Shown: positions 28,264 through 36,564 of the stretch, one piece after another
Numbering within the stretch: position 1 is the stretch's first letter
Layout: the number at the start of each line of letters is the position of its first letter
Notes under the pieces: model-generated
What the model saw: the letters and a program-made list of their open reading frames with translations, nothing else
Databases searched by the model: none
Told to the model about the DNA's origin: nothing
NCBI GenBank assembly: GCA_052033505.1
Contig: JBPOJN010000014.1
Location: 1 to 64,000 of the forward strand
Reading direction: 5' to 3'
Source: JBPOJN01 sp052033505
GTDB taxonomy: Bacteria; UBA10199; JACPAL01; GCA-016699445
DNA: 64,000 nt
Position numbers and translations under genes: made by a program

Positions 28264-28287
28264 TTAGGGTTTTCGGAGGAAGGTGGC

Positions 28288-28307
28288 GAAAAATGACAAC
28301 AATATCC
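28288..28307 (+). promoter_or_regulatory. Leader element shared with the gene at 26625 (copy 2)
   Basis: GAAAAATGACAACAATATCC precedes the ATG at 28330 with the same 24-base spacing as copy 1 and is followed by CGATGAAA. Only two positions differ between the copies, while the sequence between element and CGATGAAA has diverged. Confidence 0.5.
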
Positions 28308-28329
28308 TGCAAGCGTTCGATGAAACAGT

Positions 28330-28980
28330 ATGGGCAGCATCCGTCCCACTTCTATGTCCGCTGTGTCCCCTCTGTTGATCCCTTCTTCCGCGGTTCCGAG
28401 ATCACTCGGTCTTGTGCCGCAATCGGCGTCTCCATCGATTGTGCGTGGATCGGAACGAGAGGACATTTTGTCTTTCTTGAGCGCCTGCACGGGCGTCCCA
28501 GCTGAGTTTAAAGATTCTTTCGTAGCGGCGAGAGACCAAATTCTTCAAAAAATCACCTCTTGGAGAGAAATCGAAACGCAGCGGGCGCTGGGTCTTTCAC
28601 CGCTAAAGCTCTTGGTCGACAAGGCTGTTTCCAATTGGGTGCAAGAGCAAGAAGTGAGCCGGGATTACGGGAGGTATGTGCGTTTCATGACGGGTCTCGG
28701 CAAGAGAATGTACCAGGATCGGGAAACCTTCATGAGAAGCGTCGCCGGCCCCCAAGGCGCCAGGAACACGCGCTCCCGGTTTTTGGACATCGAACGCAAA
28801 AAATTGAGAATCGGTTCCATCGTCTGTGATGCCCGTGGAAAACGGCAGGAGATCGTCGGGTTCAACGAAGACGGCCGTTTGATTTTTAAAGGGGGAAAAG
28901 GCACGTTTCTCCCCCATGATTTCAAGTTGGTCGAAGGCCCCAAACCGCAAAAGTCCGCAAAAAGTCTTAAGTCCCCGTAA
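28330..28980 (+). CDS. Unknown 216-residue protein with Ser/Pro-rich N-terminus
   Basis: I recognise no family. Residues 1-40 are low-complexity, rich in Ser and Pro (MSAVSPLLIPSSAVPRSLG...SASPS). Residues 45-150 look helical, with basic and aromatic residues (WREIETQRALGLSPLKLLVDKA, DYGRYVRFMTGLGKRMYQ). Residues 150-200 look beta-rich (LRIGSIVCDARGKRQEIVGF, DGRLIFKGGKGTFLPHDFKL), and the tail is Lys-rich. No signal peptide or membrane span is present. It precedes the fatty-acid-type operon by 100 bases and shares a leader element with the gene at 26625. Confidence 0.65.
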   Translation: MGSIRPTSMSAVSPLLIPSSAVPRSLGLVPQSASPSIVRGSEREDILSFLSACTGVPAEFKDSFVAARDQILQKITSWREIETQRALGLSPLKLLVDKAVSNWVQEQEVSRDYGRYVRFMTGLGKRMYQDRETFMRSVAGPQGARNTRSRFLDIERKKLRIGSIVCDARGKRQEIVGFNEDGRLIFKGGKGTFLPHDFKLVEGPKPQKSAKSLKSP

Positions 28981-29049
28981 AAATTCGGTTTCCCCTAAAA
29001 AAAAGTTAGCAACCTTTACCCCTCCCTCTCGAGTCACGCTTCTAAGTCT

Positions 29050-29062
29050 TTGAAACGTTTCG
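29050..29062. promoter_or_regulatory. LacI/Cra-like palindrome upstream of the lipid synthase operon
   Basis: The perfect palindrome GAAACGTTTC (29052-29061), within TTGAAACGTTTCG, lies 19 bases before the ATG at 29081. Its centre matches the half-site style of LacI-family regulators such as Cra. No such regulator is in the window, so the assignment is by shape only. Confidence 0.35.
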
Positions 29063-29080
29063 ATTCGAGGGGATGATTTC

Positions 29081-30766
29081 ATGCAAGTAAAACCGTTTTT
29101 TCCGGTGGTTCATCCGACGGGAGCCCAGCCTGTGCGGCTTTGGGTTTGTCCGGGGCAAGGATCTCAAAGTGTCGGCATGGGTCAGAAGTTGTACGACTCT
29201 TCCCGGACTTACCGCGAGACCTTCGATCGGGGACATGCGGCTCTTGTTTCAGAAGGCGTCGATTTACGGCGCTTGGCTTTCGAAGGACCCGCCGGTGATT
29301 TGACCCGCACTCTCCACGCGCAACCTGCTTTGCTTGTTTCGAACGTAGCATTGGCGGAACACCTGCGTATCGAAGAAGGTATCGCACCGAGTCCCGGCGA
29401 TCTTCTGGCGGGCCACAGTTTAGGTGAGTGGACGGCCTATACGATTTCAGGCGCATTGACGGTGGAGCAGGGAGCTTTGGCGGTTTATTGGCGTGGCCGG
29501 CTCATGGAAGAAGCTTTTCCCTTCGATCCCGCCACGCGTCCGATGACGGCTATTTTAGGATTGTCCGATCAAACTGTGATCTCGGCTTGCGCGGGAATCA
29601 GCCGCGAAGGCCATATCGTGGTCGCCGCGAATTTCAACGCTCCGGGCCAGGTCGTCATCTCGGGCCATCCCGCCGCGGTCGCCGAAGCCTCGGATCTCTT
29701 GAAGTCCCGCGGCGCGGGCGTCAGCAACGCCTTTCCCGTCGCCGGTCCTTTCCATACGCCCATCCTCAGCGAAGCCCGCGAAAAACTAGCGGCTAAAATC
29801 GCCGAACTCGGCATCGAATTCAGTATCCCGGAATTCCAAATCATTTCCAATTTTACGGGCCGTGAGATCGAGCCCGTGGGAGACCATCTCGGTTCTCTGT
29901 TGAACCAATTGACCGGATCCGTCCGTTGGACTGCGTCGATGGTTCGCGCTTGGGAGTTGGGAGCGGTGGAAATGGTGTCCTTGGACGTGTCGGGAAACGT
30001 GCTGCAGGGATTCGCGAAGAAGATTTTTTCCCGTGAGAGACCGGTGCAGATCGTGGATCCGACAATATCGATGCATCAGCATGCCCTGAGGCAAGCACCG
30101 GGTTCGATCAGTACGACCCGGTTTGCGGAAGATCCCGTACAGAAGAGAAACAACTGCTTGGAATTTTCCTACAATGCGGGCGCTATCGTTAAAATTGTCA
30201 GGAAACTTTTAAAAGAAGGCGACGTCCAAACCGCGTTGCTGGCCCTGAAAAACACTTACAATAGCGCGCGCGAAGCCGCCATGCGTGAGCTGAAATCGCA
30301 TGCGGATTCCTTGGAAGTGATTCAAGCGATGAGGGAAGGCGGTTTCGTCGATGAGGCAGGCGATCTCATATGGCCCGATCCGGTCGTGCGGGATCTTGTG
30401 ACTCATACGCTTCCTCCAGATAGTTTAACTGCCCTTACCCTCGGGAAAGATTCCATTTTCAGTAAGTTGGAGGCCTTGAGTCTAGCTCCTATCGACCAAG
30501 AAGACCTTATCTATTATGTCGCAAGCCGGTGGAATGGAGACGCGCAACGTCTTGAAAAAATCCTGAGTGCCCTTCGTTACCTTTTGGTCAAGGGCGATCC
30601 TAAGAAGCACAAAAAATCCTTACTCCCGTTGATACAGTACAAAGACCAAAACGGCGAATCCCAGAAAGGCATTGATAGCTGGGAGGCCGTCATTCTGTAC
30701 GTGGATGGGGAAAAAGACGTCCAATTCCCCCATCCTGGAGCCATGAAGCAGGGAGATATTTTATGA
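29081..30766 (+). CDS. Malonyl-CoA:ACP transacylase with unknown C-terminal domain
   Basis: Residues 20-325 are a FabD-type acyltransferase that loads malonyl units: CPGQGSQSVGMG, nucleophile S113 in GHSLGEW, the malonyl-specific Arg in RGRLMEEA, and H225 in GPFHTPIL. Residues 335-561 are not recognised; they are helical and contain LGKDSIFSKLEALSL (from 454), which resembles an acyl carrier protein attachment motif, although the preceding helix looks short. The 561-residue length is nearly twice that of FabD. It overlaps the first ketosynthase by 4 bases (ATGA), so it heads a tightly coupled operon. GAGGGG lies nine bases before the ATG. Confidence 0.85.
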   Translation: MQVKPFFPVVHPTGAQPVRLWVCPGQGSQSVGMGQKLYDSSRTYRETFDRGHAALVSEGVDLRRLAFEGPAGDLTRTLHAQPALLVSNVALAEHLRIEEGIAPSPGDLLAGHSLGEWTAYTISGALTVEQGALAVYWRGRLMEEAFPFDPATRPMTAILGLSDQTVISACAGISREGHIVVAANFNAPGQVVISGHPAAVAEASDLLKSRGAGVSNAFPVAGPFHTPILSEAREKLAAKIAELGIEFSIPEFQIISNFTGREIEPVGDHLGSLLNQLTGSVRWTASMVRAWELGAVEMVSLDVSGNVLQGFAKKIFSRERPVQIVDPTISMHQHALRQAPGSISTTRFAEDPVQKRNNCLEFSYNAGAIVKIVRKLLKEGDVQTALLALKNTYNSAREAAMRELKSHADSLEVIQAMREGGFVDEAGDLIWPDPVVRDLVTHTLPPDSLTALTLGKDSIFSKLEALSLAPIDQEDLIYYVASRWNGDAQRLEKILSALRYLLVKGDPKKHKKSLLPLIQYKDQNGESQKGIDSWEAVILYVDGEKDVQFPHPGAMKQGDIL

Positions 30767-32442
30767 TCATGCAAGCCGGTTCGAAGTCTCCGACTCCAGG
30801 GCGCATCGCGATTGTGGGTTATGGATCTTGTAATTCCCTGGGAACCGCGGAAACGTCTTACTTAACGCGGACCGGTCGGTTCCAGGAAGCGTTGCCCGAA
30901 TATGCCAGGCTCACGGGTATTACCGACAGGGATGTCATCGATCGCCGCATCGGCATTCGGGTTCCTCGCCTGGGGGATTTAGAGCAGCCGATCGATATTC
31001 AGCGTTTTCAAGGACATCGACTGGAACGCCTTAAAGAAGATGGAACGATCAATGGCCGTACTTTACGAAAAGGCGCTGAACCTCTACTCGAACACACTTG
31101 GAAATTGCCCGTAGTCCATGCGGGTGCTTTGCCTTCCGGATGGGATTTGCTGAAAGAGGCCGGTTTTTCGGGGAAACCTTATGATCAGTTCAGTAGGGCG
31201 CATTTGATTTTGATGCGGTCTCTCGCGGAAGCCATGATCTCCATGGGCGTTCCTTGGTCCGAGATCGAGCGAAAAGTGCCCGAAAAGCAAAGAGCCGTCG
31301 CGGCTGCGTTCGGCATGGGGCCTGGAGAAGACTTATATGAAGGCATGGCTTTTCCCGCTCTCAAACGATCGGTCAGAAAAGATATAGTCGCCCGTTTTTT
31401 GCCCGATAATCCCGCTTATTGGCTCCAAAAAATATTAAAAGCCCGCCATGCCTCTTCGCGGGTCGCGGCCTGTAATACGGGTATCGCCAATCTTGAATTC
31501 GCGTTTCTGGCCATGAAAGCGGGAATGGCCCGCTTCTACGCGGTCGCCTCCGCGGATTCCCTGCTTAATGAGATAGCGATCGTGGATTTCAACGCGCAAA
31601 AAGCTTTAGCCACGGATTTGTCCGTATCCAATCTCATGGATCATCCCAGCTTGGTTTCTCGACCCGGTACCACGGATCGTTCGGGTTTCGTCTTGGCCGA
31701 AGGCGGGGGCGTTCTTCTCTTGATGGAGGAAACTTTGGCTTTCGAGACCGGGGCCATTATTTACGCCTATCTGGACGGCGTTGCCACGGCTACCGGCCAG
31801 TCCAAGTCTCAAGATCCGGCAGCGCCTACCGACGGCGGCATTCTTTCTATGACGAACGGCCTTGAAATGGCCGCGGCTTCCTGCGGGATGACTGAAGAAG
31901 AATACGTCCAATTTTTGACCGTGATCAATGCCCACGGCACTTCCACACCCGCGGGAGATGAGAACGGAATGGCGGGTTACGATAGAGTTTTAAGGGAAAA
32001 AAGACGTGATCCCAGATCTCCCGTGTTTGTCGTTTACGGTAAGGGAGGCCCTCGTTTGGATGGTATTCCTAGCGCGAGACGGGTGGGTAACGGAGGCACG
32101 GGACATTCATTGGGAGGAGCGTCCTTGGTCGCAGCGGTCGAGACGATCCAAATGCACCGTTACGGAATCATTCCTCCTTCCGTTGGAAGTTTAGATAGCG
32201 TCGATCCTAGAATCTTGGAATCCGCTCATCTTTTGTATCCAACTCAACCATTGAGTGAGAACGTCGTGAAGGCTCAAACTAGCGCCCAAGGATTCGGTGA
32301 CAGCAACGGAGATATGTTCACCAGCCAAAATCCGGATCATGGAACCCAAAATCCCGAAGCGGTCGCCAGACGTGACCGATGGACGGAAGAAGTGAAGTCA
32401 GGGCAAAAGAAGCCGGCGGAGTTCGTGCCGGTGATTGAGTAA
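30763..32442 (+). CDS. Beta-ketoacyl synthase, type I FAS-like (KS1)
   Basis: The 559-residue protein condenses acyl and malonyl units. The Cys-His-His triad is complete: C237 in RVAACNTGIANLE, H391 in VINAHGTSTPAGDEN, and H448 in GNGGTGHSLGGAS. The second His motif lacks the usual Lys-Ser preceding Gly-His, and PVFVVYGKGGPRLDG is spaced as in multidomain fatty acid synthases. The N-terminal 150 residues are longer than in FabF. The ketosynthase fold runs from about residue 14 to 510. It starts within the transacylase stop codon; a second in-frame ATG is six bases on. The gene lies directly upstream of a second, divergent ketosynthase. Confidence 0.88.
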   Translation: MIMQAGSKSPTPGRIAIVGYGSCNSLGTAETSYLTRTGRFQEALPEYARLTGITDRDVIDRRIGIRVPRLGDLEQPIDIQRFQGHRLERLKEDGTINGRTLRKGAEPLLEHTWKLPVVHAGALPSGWDLLKEAGFSGKPYDQFSRAHLILMRSLAEAMISMGVPWSEIERKVPEKQRAVAAAFGMGPGEDLYEGMAFPALKRSVRKDIVARFLPDNPAYWLQKILKARHASSRVAACNTGIANLEFAFLAMKAGMARFYAVASADSLLNEIAIVDFNAQKALATDLSVSNLMDHPSLVSRPGTTDRSGFVLAEGGGVLLLMEETLAFETGAIIYAYLDGVATATGQSKSQDPAAPTDGGILSMTNGLEMAAASCGMTEEEYVQFLTVINAHGTSTPAGDENGMAGYDRVLREKRRDPRSPVFVVYGKGGPRLDGIPSARRVGNGGTGHSLGGASLVAAVETIQMHRYGIIPPSVGSLDSVDPRILESAHLLYPTQPLSENVVKAQTSAQGFGDSNGDMFTSQNPDHGTQNPEAVARRDRWTEEVKSGQKKPAEFVPVIE

Positions 32443-32470
32443 GAAAATAATTTTCATCGAAAGGTCGATT

Positions 32471-34351
32471 ATGAAATTAGCGAATATCCCCGCGAGTCAA
32501 GTTTTGGTGACGGTTGGAAGCGGTTGCATGATCTCGGCCGCCGGCACCACGGAGTCCCATCGCGCCGCCAGTATCGGACATCCTGCGATGATCGGTTTCG
32601 CGGCTTTCGACGCGCGTTTGGTCGACATCGATCCTGCGAGCAAAGTGGAAGCGCCTATTTTTTTACGAAGAGGTGGAGACGACGCGGGCCAGCCGATTTC
32701 GCTCGATGAAATCAATGCGCGGTGGGGAACGCGCCTCCGTGAGGACATGGGCAGTCGTTTCCTGTCCAAAAATTTCGTGGCCGCCCACGTGCCCACGGAC
32801 ATAGGCGCTCCGCTCGCGCACCGCTTGGAGCGCGGTTCGGAAGAGGGTGGTTTAAGGGAAAGAGCCGGACTGACGTTCAAGGATCTCCGCGCCTCGCCTC
32901 TGTCCGATATGGGATTGTTATTCGAAGACGATCCGCGTTTGGGCCCAAGCCTCCAGGCCCAGATGTTTTTGTACGCGGGCCTCGGCGCCCTGTCCGCACT
33001 GCCGCTGCCTCTTTCGCGGATTTTACCGGATGCTTACCGCTTCCGCGTCTCGGCCTCCACGTGTTTTCCGGGCAATGATTCTTGGGAAAGTTTATCGCAG
33101 AGCCTGCAAACCGGATCCGTGCGCGACAAGGCGGCCTATCGTTTGGCGTCGGCTTTGAATACGCATGGACCGGCGCTTTTGAATACTATGCTGTCCCCGT
33201 CTTTTCCGCTGTCCTCGACCAAAAGGGCCATGGAGCGGGATCCCGAATATTTGACAAAAATTTTGGTGAATGACTCGTCTCAGTCGCTTTTAAGGAACGT
33301 CCCTCAAGCTCCATTGGTCTCCAGCGCCGCGTGTTCCAGCGCCCTCGTTAATTTCTGCGATATCGCCCCGCATCTACAACTAGCTGCGACGGGCAGACGT
33401 GGATCGCCTCAAGTGGTGTTGTGGACTTCGGCCGACGCTTCTTTAGGGCCCGACGCTAGAATTTTAGAAGGATTCGGTCCCGCCGCCATGATGACGGGTC
33501 AGAAATTGAAAGCGGACCGTAGCATTTCGCAAGCGCTCGCGCCTTTCGACGTCGATGCGAGCGGCACGATCGTCGGTCACGCGGGGTACGGCATTTTGAT
33601 CACGACCCTCGAATTCGCACTGAGGAATTTTTTGGACATCACTTCCATCATCGTCGGCTGGGGACAAAGCGGAGAGACCGGAGGCAAAGGTCATTTCGCG
33701 GGCGTGGGTTACGGCGGCGAAAATGCGATCATCCTTTCGCTCATGATGGCTTTTGAGGAGCATGGCTACGGCGTCAACGATTTCGATCATCTCATCGCTC
33801 ATGCCACGGGCACGAAGACGAATTCCAAAACCGATCTTGGCACTGTCCATGACGCACGGAGAGCCGTCGCACAAATGCAGGGCTACACGGAGGCGTTACG
33901 GCGCATGACCGTCGGGGCTCCCAAAGCGGCGAATCCAGGCCCCGTCCATCCCATGGGCCCTGCGGGCCACTTGGCGACCGATCAAGGAAACCAATATTTG
34001 ATGGGCCGCCCCACGGTCGGGATCCCGAACTTGCGTCAAATCGACCCGGAATTGGCCGCAGAAGCGCAGCATTTCGAGCTATCGAGCGCTGCAATAGCGG
34101 GTAAGGAAGACGGTGGAGAGATTTCTCCCGTACAAGGCTTCGGTGGTTACGTGGCGGCCATGGCGCGTCGCTCCGCCCATGCTGACGCTTTCCGGCGTTA
34201 TCCTATCAGCGACTCGAAATTGATCGATGCTTATTTGGAACGCCAAACCGACATTCGCCAGGCGCGTGAACGATCGGAAGCCGATTATGATCGGACCATG
34301 GGATCCACTTTAGCCCAAGCCGTGCAACATCGCTGGTCCGGTGCGAAATAA
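32471..34351 (+). CDS. Second beta-ketoacyl synthase (KS2)
   Basis: From the ATG at 32471 the protein has 626 residues. The triad is intact: C288 in VSSAACSSALVNF, H444 in LIAHATGTKTNSKTD, and H500 in HPMGPAGHLATDQGN. It is therefore a catalytic ketosynthase, not a chain-length factor lacking the Cys. GILITTLEFALR and PVQGFGGYVAAMARR are thiolase-fold elements. It differs strongly from KS1, so the pair probably divides the work (for example priming and extension). An upstream TTG at 32435 overlaps KS1 but AAAGG before 32471 favours the latter start. Confidence 0.87.
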   Translation: MKLANIPASQVLVTVGSGCMISAAGTTESHRAASIGHPAMIGFAAFDARLVDIDPASKVEAPIFLRRGGDDAGQPISLDEINARWGTRLREDMGSRFLSKNFVAAHVPTDIGAPLAHRLERGSEEGGLRERAGLTFKDLRASPLSDMGLLFEDDPRLGPSLQAQMFLYAGLGALSALPLPLSRILPDAYRFRVSASTCFPGNDSWESLSQSLQTGSVRDKAAYRLASALNTHGPALLNTMLSPSFPLSSTKRAMERDPEYLTKILVNDSSQSLLRNVPQAPLVSSAACSSALVNFCDIAPHLQLAATGRRGSPQVVLWTSADASLGPDARILEGFGPAAMMTGQKLKADRSISQALAPFDVDASGTIVGHAGYGILITTLEFALRNFLDITSIIVGWGQSGETGGKGHFAGVGYGGENAIILSLMMAFEEHGYGVNDFDHLIAHATGTKTNSKTDLGTVHDARRAVAQMQGYTEALRRMTVGAPKAANPGPVHPMGPAGHLATDQGNQYLMGRPTVGIPNLRQIDPELAAEAQHFELSSAAIAGKEDGGEISPVQGFGGYVAAMARRSAHADAFRRYPISDSKLIDAYLERQTDIRQARERSEADYDRTMGSTLAQAVQHRWSGAK

Positions 34352-34370
34352 AATTTAAGGAAACTTCATT

Positions 34371-36515
34371 ATGCCCATCACCCTCGAAAAACCCGTTGGA
34401 AAAGGTGCCCTGATTTTTGGAGCGCATCCTTTAGGCATGAAAGCGGTCGCGGATCGTTCGATTTGGAGCGCGCAACGAGAACTGCCGCATCCCATCGCGG
34501 GAGCCCAGGGCAAGACGGCCTTGATCATCGGCAGTACATCGCCGGGTTATGGAAGCGCCACGGCGCTTGCGTTGCGCGCGGCGGGTTTCGGGAAGATCAT
34601 CGGGATCGGTTATGAACGTCCACCGACCCTTGATAAGAACTTCCGTGCATCGCCGGGCTGGTATCTCACGCGACACCTGCATGAAGCCGGCATCATCGAT
34701 CGTACGTATTTCGCCGATGCCTTCGCCGACGACACGCGCCGACGCGTGATGCGGGATATGGTCGCGAACGACGAGCGCATTGACCTCATGGTTTACAGCC
34801 TGGCCGCGGGCACGCGTTCGTATGGCACACAGAAATGGAATTCTTCGCTGAAAGTCATCGGGGAATCTTTGGACGTGACGGCGCTCGATTACAATATGTT
34901 GGACTACAAAGGCGTCAAATTGAAACCGGCGCGCATCGAAGCCGCGACGGAGGAGCAGATTGCCCACACTGTGAAAGTCATGGGGGGAGAGGATTTAAGT
35001 TTTTGGGTGGGCGCTTTGTTCATGAGCGGCCGCCTCAATCCTGGCGCGTTCATAACGTCGCGCAGTTATATCGGTCCTGAGGGGTTACTCGATTTAAGGC
35101 GCATTTATCGGGACGGTAGCATCGGTGCGTCCAAGAAAGATAATGAACGCGTGACGCGTGAATGGGACGCACGCCTTCGCGACATCGACGTCCGCGCGTT
35201 GGCGGAAGTCGACCCGGCCGTCGTGACGATAGCCTCCGCCCAGATTCCCGCGATCGCGAAATACCTCGCGGCCTACCTCGGCGTCGCCGATGGCGGAGCG
35301 AAGATTTATCGCGATCCCATCGGAGTTTCCGTGGATCTCGTGCGCGCTTTGTATGGTCAGGGCGAGCCCTGGAAGAATCTTTTGGATGACGAAGGCCGGC
35401 TGCGTCTCGATGGTCACGAAATGCAGGAAGCCCTACAAGCCTCCATCTTGGAGCAGTGGAATGCCAACAACCAACCTGGTGAGCCTACGGAAACTTTGAA
35501 AGAAGGGTTGGATCGTTACCGCGAGAACTATTTAGGACTTTTCGGTTTCGGTTTGCCGGAAGTGGACTACTCGAAACCTTTTGAGCTGGATACGACGCTC
35601 GCCGGCGGTATCGTGGATTTGCTTTCAGAACCCATGCCGACTCCGATCGTGATTCCCGCGGCGCGCGAACCCCAACCGGAAATTACGTCCGCGCCCGAAG
35701 TAAAAGTCACCGCCGTTGGGGCCTTCTTCGATGCCTTACTGTCTCGAGACAACGAACCCGGGGTTATGGCCCAATCGGAAGGCGATAAAAAAGTTTTCGT
35801 CTCACAATATTCTCTGAATCCCAGTACGATTCGCCGTTATGTGGCGGCAACGCAGCAGCCGCAGGATGGAAACGTGCCGTCGGCCTTTACGTTCGTCATG
35901 GCGTTCCCGAATATTTTGGACGCAATCAAAGACGTTTTGAGAACGGCCGCCATTAAGTCCGTCGTGCATGCGGCGGAAGAAGTGACGATGTTGGCGCCGA
36001 TTCCGGCCGACGGGTCGGTGACGGTGCGTGCGTGGCTCGCCAAAAAAGTCGGAAAAGGCCCCGTAGTTACGATCGTACAGCGTGAGCTCGTGGGATCGGA
36101 CGGAACGCTGTTGGCGACGGGAAAGACCACTTTGGCGGTCGGCGGCGATCTTTCCGCCCTTCCGGCCGTACTGGCGAAACCCGAAGATTCTGCGGGGGAA
36201 CTCCTTAGTCGCATTCACGTCGACCAAAGCTTGATCGATATTTACAGCAAGGCGAGCGAGGATACCAATCCCATCCATATTTCGGAAGAAGCGGCGAAAG
36301 CCTTGGGTCTTTCTTCGACGATCGCCCATGGCATGCTGACTTTGGGACTCGCGAACCGCGATAATCCTTCTAACTATACCGCCAAATGGAAGACCCCGGT
36401 TCAAGCCGGAGACACAGTGGAATTCCGACGCATGGACGACAATAAAATCGTCGGCGTCATCGCGCGCGGTGGACAAATGTTCCTCGCGATCGAATTGACC
36501 AAAAAATCTTCTTAG
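34371..36515 (+). CDS. Fusion of FabV-type enoyl reductase and MaoC-type dehydratase
   Basis: Residues 1-400 are a trans-2-enoyl reductase of the FabV/TER type: NAD site LIIGSTSPGYGSATA with acidic Glu in GIGYERPP, WNSSLK near 160, and Y246-x8-K255 in IYRDGSIGASKKD following SYIGPEG. Residues 455-600 look like the degenerate half of a double hotdog. Residues 613-714 are a MaoC hydratase with D631 and H636 in SEDTNPIH and IAHGMLTLGL. FabV is normally a free-standing 400-residue enzyme, so joining the last two steps of the elongation cycle in one chain is unusual. The gene starts 19 bases after KS2. Confidence 0.87.
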   Translation: MPITLEKPVGKGALIFGAHPLGMKAVADRSIWSAQRELPHPIAGAQGKTALIIGSTSPGYGSATALALRAAGFGKIIGIGYERPPTLDKNFRASPGWYLTRHLHEAGIIDRTYFADAFADDTRRRVMRDMVANDERIDLMVYSLAAGTRSYGTQKWNSSLKVIGESLDVTALDYNMLDYKGVKLKPARIEAATEEQIAHTVKVMGGEDLSFWVGALFMSGRLNPGAFITSRSYIGPEGLLDLRRIYRDGSIGASKKDNERVTREWDARLRDIDVRALAEVDPAVVTIASAQIPAIAKYLAAYLGVADGGAKIYRDPIGVSVDLVRALYGQGEPWKNLLDDEGRLRLDGHEMQEALQASILEQWNANNQPGEPTETLKEGLDRYRENYLGLFGFGLPEVDYSKPFELDTTLAGGIVDLLSEPMPTPIVIPAAREPQPEITSAPEVKVTAVGAFFDALLSRDNEPGVMAQSEGDKKVFVSQYSLNPSTIRRYVAATQQPQDGNVPSAFTFVMAFPNILDAIKDVLRTAAIKSVVHAAEEVTMLAPIPADGSVTVRAWLAKKVGKGPVVTIVQRELVGSDGTLLATGKTTLAVGGDLSALPAVLAKPEDSAGELLSRIHVDQSLIDIYSKASEDTNPIHISEEAAKALGLSSTIAHGMLTLGLANRDNPSNYTAKWKTPVQAGDTVEFRRMDDNKIVGVIARGGQMFLAIELTKKSS

Positions 36516-36564
36516 TTTTTGCGCAACTCTTTCTCCATTCAAGCGACACATTGCGACACTTTTT

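Noticed and set aside
32471..34351. Second ketosynthase as a chain-length factor, as in PUFA and type II PKS systems
   Set aside because: Its active-site Cys (C288) and both His are present, so it should be catalytic.
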